Assembly: GCA_023440825.1 (NCBI GenBank)
Contig: JAEXRL010000006.1
Span: 1-64,000, forward strand
Reading direction: 5' to 3'
Origin: Pseudomonadota bacterium
GTDB taxonomy: Bacteria; Pseudomonadota; Gammaproteobacteria; Burkholderiales; Burkholderiaceae_B
DNA length: 64,000 bases
Shown here: positions 1 through 10,400 of the stretch, one piece after another
How the letters are laid out: every line of letters begins with the position of its first letter
How positions within the stretch are numbered: position 1 is the stretch's first letter
Position numbers and translations under genes: made by a program
Notes under the pieces: model-generated
Databases searched by the model: none
What the model was told of the DNA's origin: nothing
Seen by the model: the letters and a program-made list of their open reading frames with translations, nothing else

Positions 1-3000
1 GTGGTGGAGCGTGTTTCACCTTCGGCCAAATCGTCGAACTGACCATTAGGATCAAACAGAACGGTGCCATCCTCTTGGATGGTGAACAGCCCACCATCGC
101 TACCGGGCTGCTGGGTTTGCTCGATGACTTTGAGCGGATCTCCGTCGGGGTCCGAGTCGTTGTCCAGCACATTGCCCACTTCTCCGGCCTGTTTTTCGGT
201 CGCGGTGTAGGCATCGTCCTGAGCCACTGGCGGTGGGTTGGTGACGGTAATGGTGAAGGTCTGGCTAACGCTTAGCCCTCCCTCATCGGTGGCGGTCACG
301 GTGACGGTATACACACCGGGATGATCAGGGTCTCCGCCCTGACTGGCATTGACCTCGAGCTTGCCGGTGATTTCACCGGTTTCTGGGTCTATGCTCAGGC
401 CTGATGGCAAATCCGTAGCGCTGTAGCTCAGGATGTCGTCCTGATCGATATCCTTAAAGCCTTGCGCTGTGGGGATGGTGACGGTGTCGCTGTCCTCGAA
501 CTCGTGGTCTGTCAGCGTGGCATCGACCACAGGAGCGTCATTCACAGAGGTAATGCTGGTGCTCAGTGTGCTGGTATTGGACCACTGGTTGGTATGATCT
601 AAGTCTGGATTACCTTCTGCCAGCGAGCTGCGCGTGCCGTTTTGCTCATCGCTAATAGGCATGTCGCTGGCGCGCAGGTTTAACGTGCTGGAAACATCGC
701 CGTTAAAGTCTGGAGTGGGGACAAAGCGTAAATGTGCCTCGTTGTTGAGTAAGAGCGCATTCTCATCGCTTAAGTCTGATGGCAGGGCTTGCCAAGTAAG
801 GCCTTCATCTGTGGAGTATTGCCATTCTCCTTGCTCGGGCGCATTGTTAAGTATGCCCGTAATGGCGATTCCACCTTGGAGGGTGCTGGCTTGGCCTGCA
901 CCAGGAACGTCCGGATTATCTTTACTGTCGTTGTAGCCTAGATCTAGGTCGCCCACACGTGTGCCTGAATGCTCGGTACTGTCTTCGTCAACAGCAGGCA
1001 GGCTTGCAGTGCTGTCAATGACAGGGCTATCGTTAATATTGCTGACGCTGGTTTTAATGGCTTGGATATTTACCGACCAAAGACTGCTGTCCTGATCCAG
1101 ATCACCAAGGACTTGAAAGTCGGAGGCATGCTGACTATAAGTGGGGTCTTGGCTACCGTCACCGGCGCGTATGAGCAAGTGACCTGGGGTACCGTGAAAG
1201 TCGTCAGCAGGTAAAAAGCGCAGTTGAGCGTCAGCGCTAAATACCAATGCCTTACCGTCTTCAAACCCGCTCGACGGAATTGTTATCCAGGTTTCACCAT
1301 CGTCAGTGCTGACCTGCCAACTGCCTTGACGCTCATCGTAGTCTTCTATACCTACAATAGCGACATGACTAAAGTCAGTCGAGGTGTTTCCACCCGACAC
1401 GCCTCCAAGTTCTATGTCTGTTTGCTTATCTTTGTTGTCTTGATAGCCAAAGTCCAACTCTTTAAATGTATAGCTAGGTGGGGCCTTGCTGTCTTCGGCT
1501 GTTTTCTCTTCCAGAGTGACATCTTGCTCAATCACTGGCCTGTCGTTAACAGCAGTGATGGCAATACTCACGGTGTGCTCTACTGTGTTGATCTCCCCTG
1601 ACTCGCCAGGCATCAGGCTATCACTGACCTGTATATGTAAGGTGGCAATACCTGCTGGACCATGCAAGTCGCTTTCTGGGGTCAAGGTTAGGGTTTTGAG
1701 TAGCTCGTTAATCTTTCCTTTTTCGCCCACCAGAACAAGCGCACCTGTATCGGTTCGAGTAATGCTGACGCCCTCAAATTGGTCACCATCGCTAAAGCTT
1801 AGGCTGACATGTGTACCGCTTAGGGTGACAGTCAGATCAGTGCCGAAATCATCGGGGTCGTCTACACGTAAAGAGCCATCTTCGAAGGTGTAGGCTTGGT
1901 CTTCGGTGAGGCTGAGCGAAGGTGCAGCTTGGATAGTGGGAGCGTCGTTGCCAGTGGAGACGTACAAAGCGACTTTGGCAACGGCAATATTGCCAGCAAA
2001 CTTGTCTTGTAAGTCTTGTGCGCTACTTTGCGTGGCATCCCAGTCCTCGGTGGAAATGCTAGACTCGGGCGAGCCCTGGTTATGGGTGCCGCCGTTTGCC
2101 CCTCCAGCACTGGGCGTTTTGGTAGTGGCATCATAGCGATCGTCAACAATTACTTCCAGGGTGTAGCTCTGGTTAGCGTTGTTGGGGAACTTAATCGATA
2201 AGTCATCCAGATAGCCTTGGATCTCTGTCAAGGTGCCAAAAAATTCCACATGTCCATTGACGACGGTGGAGGGAGTGCCGCCATACTGGAACTGCAAGGG
2301 CGATGTGTCAGTACCTGTATACAGCTTGCCGTGTTCATCCACGACACGCACCACGACACGCACCTCTAGTGTGGAGTCTTGGTCGGGGCTATTTCCTTCG
2401 GTGTCGCGGTCGCCAATACTCAGCCCGTCTAACTTAATAAAATCACCACCGCCTATGGCCAGCCCTCCTTGGAAGCTGGTTTCAGGTGTGATCTGTGCAG
2501 TGGGGGCATCGTTAAGCTTGACGACGTCAAAGCTCAGTGTTTTGATGATTTGGCTTGGGCCATCCACATCGACACCGATATTGGAATTGTGCTCAGAGAG
2601 CGTCAGAGTAATGGTTTCTTCGCCATAGTAATTGGAGTCGCTGGTGTACTTAAGCCCGTCCAGCAAAATTTGTATTTTTTCTACGGGGCCAGTCAGTGTA
2701 TACAGACCATCTTCGCCAGTCGTGATGGTGACGCCAGGCTCAGTTCCAAAACTTAGGGTTCCATTTTCAACCTCAAGCTGCAGTTGCACGTCTGTACCAA
2801 AGGCAGACGATTCGGCATCAGCGATTATGATTTGTCCCGGCGTGAACAGGGTCTGCTGTATGTCTTCGTAGATTACTGGGTCGAAAGAGTCCGGAATACT
2901 GAGCTCTGGAGGATTGTTAGTTTTTGACGCCCATAAGGTGACCGTACTGATGGAGTGGTTGCCCGAACTGTTAGGAAATTCCTCTGTTTTCCAGTTGTAT

Positions 3001-6000
3001 TCGTGCGTATTGATTGTGTTGTCTGCGCTAGGCGCGCTAGCACCTGGCTTGGCTGTGCTTTGGTTGTACTCACCGCCATTGGCTTGCTCTATGAGTTGCT
3101 GTTTTTCATCCCTTAGGCGATCATCAGCAATAATTTCCAGGGTGTAGATCTGGTTTTTGTCGTCGGCAAACTTGACTGAGAGCGTCTCCAGCGCTTGATT
3201 CACCTCTTCAAAGGTACCGCGCAAGACAAGAATGCCTTGTTGGTCGGCCGGTAGAGTAACGATCAAACCGCTGTAGTCATCTTGCACAGTGATGTCTATG
3301 CCGGCGTAGTTGTCTACCAAGCCATCTTTATCGCGCAGTCGAACAATGACCTCGATGTAGTCGTGACTCACCCCACCTAAATCGTGGTGGTCAACATCGC
3401 TGACACTGACGCCAGGAATGGTGGTGCCGTTATTACTGTCTACGATTACCGGACCGGAGGGCGCCGTGACGATGGGAGCGTCGTTACTGGGATTAACATA
3501 GATATGAAAGGCGTTGACTTCCGTTTCGTCTGACCCATCGGAGACAACAAAATTAAACTGGTCAGTGGGTGTGCCCTGAGTATAAGGGCCTACCTCTTCA
3601 CCGTTGTGCACATAATGGATACGTCCGGCATTGATATCTGCCTGCGAGAAGGAGGAGCCTACCCCTAGATAGGTAACCTTGTTGTTGGCATCTTGGTAGT
3701 AAAGGCGACCGTGCTCGGGGACACTGGTTATGCGGTACTGAATCTGTGTCGCTGTGGAGTCAGGGTCATAGGCTTGAAGTTTGTCAGGGCCTATTGCTAA
3801 TAGGCCGCCTTCGTTCAGGTAGACAGGCTTGTTATAGGAAACGGCCTTGTCTTTGTCACCCTCAGGGGCGGCTTGGTTGGCTTCACCGCTGTCGTAGTCT
3901 CTGCCCTCGGCCTGAGGCATGCTAGGAATATCTGGCTTATCGTTTAAAGAGATAATTTCCAGAGATATCAGGGTTTCGGAGCTGCTAGCTCCCCGGTTAT
4001 CGATGGCTTCAATTTTAAAACTGTCGTGTGTGCTTTCGCGCCCATCGTGGTCGTACTGCAGATTGCTGCTGCCGTCTTTGGCTACATTAAAAAGTCGGTT
4101 GGCAATTGTCTCTGCCGTGAGCTCGATACGACTGCCATCAGCTTCTACATAAAACAGCTTGCCATGCTTGGGAAGTTCTGTGATGCGATACTGTAAGGGG
4201 TGTTCGTCGCTGTGGTCCAGCGCGAAGTTTTCATCTGGCGTGCTGGCGTCCAGATCTGGATTAAAGGCTTGATCCTCGAAGTGACTACCGCTACTTGCAT
4301 CATCTTTATCATTGATGCGTACGGTGTCGAGCGTAATGTTGACTTCTGTTTGCCCTTCATTGAGCACGACCTTTTTTTCACCCTGAACTTCAGGTGCGTC
4401 GTTGACAGGAGTGACATAAATTTCGAAGTTGAAGGTTTCCGGATCCCGGTACGGCGCCCCATATGTTGGCGAGGAAACTTGTAGCTGCAAATTTGACAGG
4501 AAGTTTTCGCTGCCATTGTGCTCGAACGTGACATCGCCGTTGTCTATATCTGCTTGAGTGAATGAGTTGTATAAGCCCAGTGGAACACCGTTGAGCTTAA
4601 TGACCCCATTCCAGCCATTACCCCACTCTTGGCTGGTCTTGTCTGAGCTATCTAGCCCAAAGCCCATAATGGTGTAGATAATTTGATCGCTAGGCTGGGG
4701 CTGGCCATCTAGGCTCCCGCCTTTAATGGTGGCTGAGTAGTGCAGGTGTTCCTTGTTCAGTGTTAGCACACCCCCTTCGCTGACTGCGGCCCCTACTTGT
4801 GTCTCAAGGCTGTTGTGATGGCCGCCATGATTCACGTCACCTTGAAACTCTATTTCCAGCTCATGGATGACCAAAGAGCCCGGGTTTGTCCAGGGCTGGG
4901 TATTTAGGTTTAGATTGAATTCATGCTGTTGCAAGGGCGCATCGGCGCCTGTTTGCTGGCCATAGTCACCACCTGGGCGTGTGTAGGGCTGGCCGTCCGC
5001 ATCCCAGAACATGGATACGGTGTTATCAATCAATTCGAATTTGAACTGACTAAATTGTTGTTCAGCCGGTAGCGCTGACACATCACTGGTTTGCACAAAG
5101 CGAATCAGGCCGTTATCGATGTCTTCTTGTGTAAACGTGGCGCCCAGCTCCATGCGATACAGATCATCGCCTATCACCCTCACCAGTGCGCCATGCTCAG
5201 GGATCTGAGTGACTTTATAGGTCAGTTGCCCGTCCGAGTTGTCGGGGTCGCTCGCGGCCAAGAACTCATTGCTCAGAGTCAGGGAGTAATACCCTTGCTT
5301 GTCCTCATTCAGCGTGGGCCATGTATCTCGGTCTGTTCCTGCTCCGGCGTTAGTGTCAAGAACGGGGTCGTCGTTGACGTCTTGTATGTATATCTTCAGG
5401 GTGCCATCTTTTGTGCTGATTTGGTCTGTACCGCCACCGCTGTCTTCAATACGGAAGTCAATACTGACGACTTGTTCGTGTTGCTCGTGGGCTTGAGCTG
5501 CGTAAGTCAGCAGGTGACGATCAGCGTACGCAATGCGGTAGCCTGCTGGATCGCTTAGCTCTGTAATGGCTTGACCATTAAAATACAAGGTGCCTTGCTC
5601 GGCGGTGGGCAAGCGGGTGATCACGATCCACAGCTTGTCGTCTGGGTCACCGCCGTTGTTAGCCTGTATGCTCAGGCCTACCTGATTGGCATTTTGGGCG
5701 TTGTGAGGTTGCCCCTCCCATGCGTACGCCGGATATACTTCAAGCGTAACCTCCTGATTGACCGGTGTAACGGTGAGCTCAACAGACAGTGATGCGGACT
5801 TGTCTAATGCCGTCGCCCCGTCGTTGGCGGTGAGCGTAAATGAGGTGGACGCATTTTGAGTGTCAGTCTCTTTGGCCGTATGTACATAGCGTATCAGTCC
5901 GGCCTCTAGCTCTGCATGGGTAAAGACCGAACCTACTCCTAAGCGAGCGCCTGTTGTGGCGTCTGAGCTTGCGTAGCGTACCAAGTAGCCGTGCTCTTGG

Positions 6001-6803
6001 AGAGTGCCGATTTTGTAGGTGATCTGGCTGGCATTCTGTGCGCCGACTTCCAGCTCGCTGTCATAGGTGCCCAAGAGCTCGGGTGTAAGCACGAGACTGC
6101 CACCTTCTTGGACTGTGGCGTGTACAGTGTCAATGGGCTGACCGTCGCTATCACGGAACTCAACGGGCGAGTTGCTCGGGGTGATAGTGATGTTAAAGCT
6201 GCGAGTACTAATAAGGGTATCGTTGGCTTTAAGCTCGAAACTGAGCTCAATTTCTGCTGCCTCAGCTCCCAGTTCGTGATCAGGGGAAGAGCGAAAAAGC
6301 AATTGCGCAAGCTGGGCGTTAATTTCCGAGGCGGTACCACTGAGCGTATGGGTTTGATAGCTCTGCTCCGGGCTGGTGCTCAACTGTAGATGGCCAGGCT
6401 GGCCCTCTGTCTCACTGTTTACTGTCACAGTGAGCGTATAAACCGTATCGGGGGCACCGGGGTCACCCTGAATTTGCCATTGGGAAAGGCTTAAGCTGTC
6501 CGAGCCAGGTTCGTTCAAGCTACTGTGCTCAGCAATAGTGCCTGTCGCAGGACCAGAATTGTTAATAGAGCCTATAGCGCTGGGCAAATTGTCTGTGGTA
6601 GCGAAGGTCTGTAGGGAGTCCTGTGAGGACTCGTGTGACTGTTGTGGCTCTGCGTGGTGCTCGGAGTAAGCATCTGCAGTGAATAAGGCAGCACCATCAA
6701 AGAGTGTGCGTACTTCAAGTGCCAATAGCGAGGATCTGGGAGCGAACGTGTTTTTTTTGTTGGTTTGGTTTGCTGCGGTTTTATGACGACTAGAGTTTGA
6801 CAT
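1..6803 (-). CDS. Giant cadherin/Ig-like repeat surface protein (LEPR-XLL type), 3' end beyond window
   Basis: The reading frame is open from ATG at 6803 to the left edge, giving at least 2,267 residues with no stop. An in-frame TAA lies four codons upstream, so this ATG is the first possible one. The order seen is a Lys/Asn-rich N-terminus, an LEPR-like motif (29-39), then roughly a dozen 100-190 residue modules, most ending in NDxP-type linkers. Modules up to about residue 1110 resemble CSPG/Cadherin_3 repeats (FTQ/HxxIxxGxIRYVH). Two modules at about 1750-2090 share a GxWQxSTDxGxTW core. A He_PIG-like module (about 2090-2190) and a VCBS-like module (VLDNDSDPDGDPL, DPNGQFDDL) follow at the edge. 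There is no cleavable signal peptide, which fits type I secretion, but the C-terminus is not visible. Probably an adhesin or biofilm protein; role is inferred. Confidence 0.9.
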   Translation of the reverse strand, partial: MSNSSRHKTAANQTNKKNTFAPRSSLLALEVRTLFDGAALFTADAYSEHHAEPQQSHESSQDSLQTFATTDNLPSAIGSINNSGPATGTIAEHSSLNEPGSDSLSLSQWQIQGDPGAPDTVYTLTVTVNSETEGQPGHLQLSTSPEQSYQTHTLSGTASEINAQLAQLLFRSSPDHELGAEAAEIELSFELKANDTLISTRSFNITITPSNSPVEFRDSDGQPIDTVHATVQEGGSLVLTPELLGTYDSELEVGAQNASQITYKIGTLQEHGYLVRYASSDATTGARLGVGSVFTHAELEAGLIRYVHTAKETDTQNASTSFTLTANDGATALDKSASLSVELTVTPVNQEVTLEVYPAYAWEGQPHNAQNANQVGLSIQANNGGDPDDKLWIVITRLPTAEQGTLYFNGQAITELSDPAGYRIAYADRHLLTYAAQAHEQHEQVVSIDFRIEDSGGGTDQISTKDGTLKIYIQDVNDDPVLDTNAGAGTDRDTWPTLNEDKQGYYSLTLSNEFLAASDPDNSDGQLTYKVTQIPEHGALVRVIGDDLYRMELGATFTQEDIDNGLIRFVQTSDVSALPAEQQFSQFKFELIDNTVSMFWDADGQPYTRPGGDYGQQTGADAPLQQHEFNLNLNTQPWTNPGSLVIHELEIEFQGDVNHGGHHNSLETQVGAAVSEGGVLTLNKEHLHYSATIKGGSLDGQPQPSDQIIYTIMGFGLDSSDKTSQEWGNGWNGVIKLNGVPLGLYNSFTQADIDNGDVTFEHNGSENFLSNLQLQVSSPTYGAPYRDPETFNFEIYVTPVNDAPEVQGEKKVVLNEGQTEVNITLDTVRINDKDDASSGSHFEDQAFNPDLDASTPDENFALDHSDEHPLQYRITELPKHGKLFYVEADGSRIELTAETIANRLFNVAKDGSSNLQYDHDGRESTHDSFKIEAIDNRGASSSETLISLEIISLNDKPDIPSMPQAEGRDYDSGEANQAAPEGDKDKAVSYNKPVYLNEGGLLAIGPDKLQAYDPDSTATQIQYRITSVPEHGRLYYQDANNKVTYLGVGSSFSQADINAGRIHYVHNGEEVGPYTQGTPTDQFNFVVSDGSDETEVNAFHIYVNPSNDAPIVTAPSGPVIVDSNNGTTIPGVSVSDVDHHDLGGVSHDYIEVIVRLRDKDGLVDNYAGIDITVQDDYSGLIVTLPADQQGILVLRGTFEEVNQALETLSVKFADDKNQIYTLEIIADDRLRDEKQQLIEQANGGEYNQSTAKPGASAPSADNTINTHEYNWKTEEFPNSSGNHSISTVTLWASKTNNPPELSIPDSFDPVIYEDIQQTLFTPGQIIIADAESSAFGTDVQLQLEVENGTLSFGTEPGVTITTGEDGLYTLTGPVEKIQILLDGLKYTSDSNYYGEETITLTLSEHNSNIGVDVDGPSQIIKTLSFDVVKLNDAPTAQITPETSFQGGLAIGGGDFIKLDGLSIGDRDTEGNSPDQDSTLEVRVVVRVVDEHGKLYTGTDTSPLQFQYGGTPSTVVNGHVEFFGTLTEIQGYLDDLSIKFPNNANQSYTLEVIVDDRYDATTKTPSAGGANGGTHNQGSPESSISTEDWDATQSSAQDLQDKFAGNIAVAKVALYVSTGNDAPTIQAAPSLSLTEDQAYTFEDGSLRVDDPDDFGTDLTVTLSGTHVSLSFSDGDQFEGVSITRTDTGALVLVGEKGKINELLKTLTLTPESDLHGPAGIATLHIQVSDSLMPGESGEINTVEHTVSIAITAVNDRPVIEQDVTLEEKTAEDSKAPPSYTFKELDFGYQDNKDKQTDIELGGVSGGNTSTDFSHVAIVGIEDYDERQGSWQVSTDDGETWITIPSSGFEDGKALVFSADAQLRFLPADDFHGTPGHLLIRAGDGSQDPTYSQHASDFQVLGDLDQDSSLWSVNIQAIKTSVSNINDSPVIDSTASLPAVDEDSTEHSGTRVGDLDLGYNDSKDNPDVPGAGQASTLQGGIAITGILNNAPEQGEWQYSTDEGLTWQALPSDLSDENALLLNNEAHLRFVPTPDFNGDVSSTLNLRASDMPISDEQNGTRSSLAEGNPDLDHTNQWSNTSTLSTSITSVNDAPVVDATLTDHEFEDSDTVTIPTAQGFKDIDQDDILSYSATDLPSGLSIDPETGEITGKLEVNASQGGDPDHPGVYTVTVTATDEGGLSVSQTFTITVTNPPPVAQDDAYTATEKQAGEVGNVLDNDSDPDGDPLKVIEQTQQPGSDGGLFTIQEDGTVLFDPNGQFDDLAEGETRST
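6687..6719 (-). other. LEPR-XLL-like N-terminal motif of the giant protein
   Basis: Residues 29-39 read LEVRTLFDGAA. This matches the LEPRxLFDGAA peptide found near the N-terminus of many very large Gram-negative repeat proteins, with Val in place of Pro. It supports both the start choice and the family assignment. Confidence 0.65.
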
Positions 6804-7460
6804 GTGTTGCAATAACTTAACAAAGCAGGACTGTTTGAATTTCCGGTGCGTTGTAACAACTCTGAGTCAGATGGGCACTTTTTACGCAAAGACAGGCTAA
6901 GTAGGCCTTCTGGGATTAAAGAGTTTTTAATTAACGCGTGAAGCTATACCAGCGAGTGGCATTATGCCATCTAATGTTTTAATGTCTATGATATTTAAAA
7001 AGGGTTTGTTTCAGTTGAGTAAGTAAGTGTAACGCCTCGGTACGTTTTCTAATTCAAAAAGGTAAGGGGGGTTCTTGAGGGTATTCATTCCTTATTTAAT
7101 TAATAGTTATCAATGTTTTATATGAAGCGACATGCTTTGAGTAAGTAAATGTGTCATTCGTAATCCGTTTCACGCTTGTTGCATACGGCTACATTTCAAG
7201 GCTTGGGTGCGGATGCAGACCGTTCCAATTATTTGAAAAGTGGCTTGCAGGCATCGATAGGGGCAATGTGTTTTGCGCGGGTATCAATTAATAGACCGTA
7301 AAGGTGTTTGCCTTGGGAATAGGCAGTAAAATTGGAATTGCTGCTCAAAACGTTGAAGTCATCGGTGATGGCGCCTTGTTTTAATTACAGCAACGAATAA
7401 TAGTTGCTTAAATAGCTATTTTTTTGAGCACTAATTACCTATTTTTGTATTTGAGCTGTT
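6804..7460. other. AT-rich divergent intergenic region
   Basis: A 657-base gap separates the divergent giant surface gene (minus) and the helicase gene (plus), so it should hold both promoters. It is clearly more AT-rich than its neighbours, with several TTAATTAA-like stretches. Apart from the short coding-like remnant at 7229-7384, no gene, tRNA or strong hairpin was found. No clear Shine-Dalgarno precedes either start codon. Confidence 0.6.
7229..7384 (-). pseudogene. Possible C-terminal gene remnant, about 51 codons
   Basis: A minus-strand frame is open from just after a TAA (7385-7387) to a TAA at 7229-7231 and contains no ATG. The peptide looks like real protein rather than chance translation: it contains NVLSSNSNFTAYSQGKHLYG and ends HIAPIDACKPLFK. 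The composition is mixed, with a believable amphipathic pattern. It sits alone in an AT-rich spacer without a start or ribosome-binding site, so a decayed 3' gene fragment is the best reading. The family is not recognised. It could also be a chance open frame. Confidence 0.35.
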
Positions 7461-10400
7461 ATGGCTGTATTGGGCCCCGATATCACTACTACCTCTGTAT
7501 TCTTGCCACAAGCGGAAAATTTGTTGGCGTATCCAGCTTGGCTGGACTATCCGCGTCTTGAGGCGACGGCACGACGCGTTATAAAACGTGGAAAGTATGC
7601 GGACAGGGCGGCGATTGCCACCTTATTGTTCAAAGTGTGGCGCTTGCCAGATCAGGCGCCCTTGCTAAGCCAGGTGCTGGATTATGAACTAGAGCACGTG
7701 GATTTTCTCGCCACGCTTATGCGTCATGGAGCACCTGAAGCGGTGTGCCAATGTTTGCGCTTATTGCTGCGCATGGGACGCACTGAATGCACCGAGGCCG
7801 AATATAACGAAGCTGTAGAGTCACTGGTGGATTGGCGTAAGGCTTTAGCCAGTGGTTTAAGCTCACAGGAAATCGTGCCTAGCACTCCTTGGCCGCAGTC
7901 TGAGCAACGTGAGCGCTTGATGGCTCTGGCTCGGGCTTGGGAAAAACATCCTTTAGTGGGGGTATATCGCTGGCAGTGGCAGGAGCAGTTCGAGCGTGAG
8001 CAGCGGCGCGAGCAGGAGCGTGAGCAAGTCAGAGTGCAGCGCGAGCAGGCACTAGAAGCAGAGCGCACCCAGCAAGCGCAGCAGCGGGAGCAGGCGGCAG
8101 GCCGGCTAGAGCGTATGTTTACGCAGGCAGCGTGTAGCCCTAGCGACTTTTCCAGCGATTTGTTTACAGCTTTGCAGTCAGGCCCGGGTGCTCGGGACTT
8201 CATGACGGTACACGGCCGAGGCGCCAGTGCCTCGGTATTGCGCGATCTGTACCAGCTTGAAGAGCCGGTGTATCGCCAGCTACAGCGTGTGCAATCTGAA
8301 AGAGAGGCTCAAATCAAGGCAGAGCGGGCACAACGATGGGAGTGGGAGCAGGCTTGCCTGGGGGCTGAAGATACCATGACGGTGCTGGGCATTACGCGCA
8401 GTGAGTACGACATTTGGCTGGCTGATAAACGTTTGCCTGTCACCCGTTTGGAGCATGGTAGAGCCAAGCGTGGGCGTGCGACTCAGGCCCATCATCCGGA
8501 TGATTTGGCGCGTGTTACGCCCCAGATAATTGCGAGTTGGCGACAGAAAGACATGGCCAGTATGAATGCACGCCAACGCGCTGCCTACCAGCGTAGCGTT
8601 GATCGCGCGTACACACAGTGGTCACAAGCACAGGTGCTGGCCAGCATGGCGCAGCAGTTTGACTGCTATCACGAGCCTGACCCGGAAGACGGTACGCGTG
8701 TACGCTGGATCAAAGACTTATTTCTGCCCATACATGTGATGGGCCAGGAACCGCAAGCCTGGCGTGCTAATGTGCAAATGCTCGTTGCGCTACCCTTGCC
8801 CCGCACGCAAGCTGAGCAAGAGCGCTTGCCCGCTAGATTGGAGCTGGCATTTGGTCAGCAGGCGCAGTCGCGCTTAGCGAGCTTGTTACAAGATACCGTA
8901 CAGGGTTTTTTGGCGACGCAGCGTCCCATGGTGTCGGCACGAGCTTATCAAGACTTACAGCACGCTTTGCGGCAGGTGCTGGAAGATGGTATTACTCAGC
9001 AAGCTATTCAGGCCGGCAATCTGGACGCCTATTTGCGTCACGGGCCTGTGCGCAAAATACTTGAGCAGGTGGAGCAGCAGCGGGCACAAGACATGTTGCG
9101 TTTGGGCGATTATCCGCAAACCTTTAGTTTGGCGCGTGCCATACGCAGGCATGTGATTTTTCGTTTAGGGCCTACGAATTCGGGTAAAACGCACGAAGCA
9201 CTAGAGGCTTTGATGGAGGCCCGCTCTGGGGTGTATCTGGCGCCGTTGCGCCTGTTAGCCATGGAGGTGCGTGATCGCCTGACTGAGGCAGGAATCCCTT
9301 GTAATTTGTTAACAGGTGAAGAGCGGGTCATCGTGCCAGGCGCGCAGCACACGGCCTGTACCGTAGAGATGATGGATCCTAGTCTGGAAGTGAGGGTGGC
9401 GGTACTGGACGAGGTGCAGATGCTGGCCGATGAGCAGCGGGGCTGGGCTTGGACGGCTGCTTTGGTAGGAGTGCCTGCACGTACTCTATTTGTCTGCGGT
9501 GATCAGTCTGTGCTGGATCCGTGTCTGCGAGTGGTCAACGCACTAGAAGAAAGTCACGAAATTGAATATACGCAGCGTAAAACTCCCTTGGAGATCATGT
9601 CACAGATTGTGCAGGCTCCTCGCAATCGCCGCGATATGCACGCCACTCCGCAAGGTGGACGTAGGCAGCGGCAAAAAGAGCTGGCTGGAGCGGCAAAAGG
9701 CGATGCCGTCATCGCGTTCACCCGCAAAGATGTCTTGACCCTTAGTGCACGTTATCGAACCCAAGGCTTAAGTGTGGCCAGCATCTATGGTGCTTTAGCG
9801 CCAGAGGTAAGGCGTACTGAGTCTGAAAGATTTGCGAGTGGTATGGCCGATGTGCTGGTTGCAACGGATGCGATAGGCATGGGACTGAATTTACCGATAC
9901 GCCGTGTTATTTTTTCTACGGCATGGAAGTTTGATGGGCGTAAAATGCGTGCCTTATCGGCGACAGAGGTGCGCCAGATAGCCGGTCGCGCAGGGCGTTA
10001 TGGCATCTATCCCAAGGGCTATGTCGGGGCGATGGATCAGGCAGATCTGAACCATGTGCGGCAGATGCTGGATGAGCCCGTGGCTCCACTTGCCTTGCGC
10101 TTACCCATTGCGCCAGCCGAAGCGCATATTCTGGCTCTGGCTGATTTGTTGAATACACAAAGTATTGGCGTTTTGCTGCAGTATTTCGCGAATAAGGTGG
10201 CTTCAGACAGCCCACTTTTTCAAACGGCGGGTCTAAAAGACGCGATAGAGCTGGGGTTTTGGGTGGATCGCTTAGCAGGTCAGTTGTCTTTAACCGAAAA
10301 GTTTACCTTCGCCTGTGCCCCCGTGTCTGTGGATAGGGAGCATGAGCTTGATTACTACAAGCGTTGTTTACGAGCCTACGCGGAGCGTCACGAAATGGGT

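Noticed and set aside
75..6889. Many 60-155 codon frames on plus and in other minus frames across the left 6.9 kb
   Set aside because: They are shadows of the single long minus-strand frame, which reads as continuous cadherin/VCBS-like protein without a stop from 6803 to the edge.
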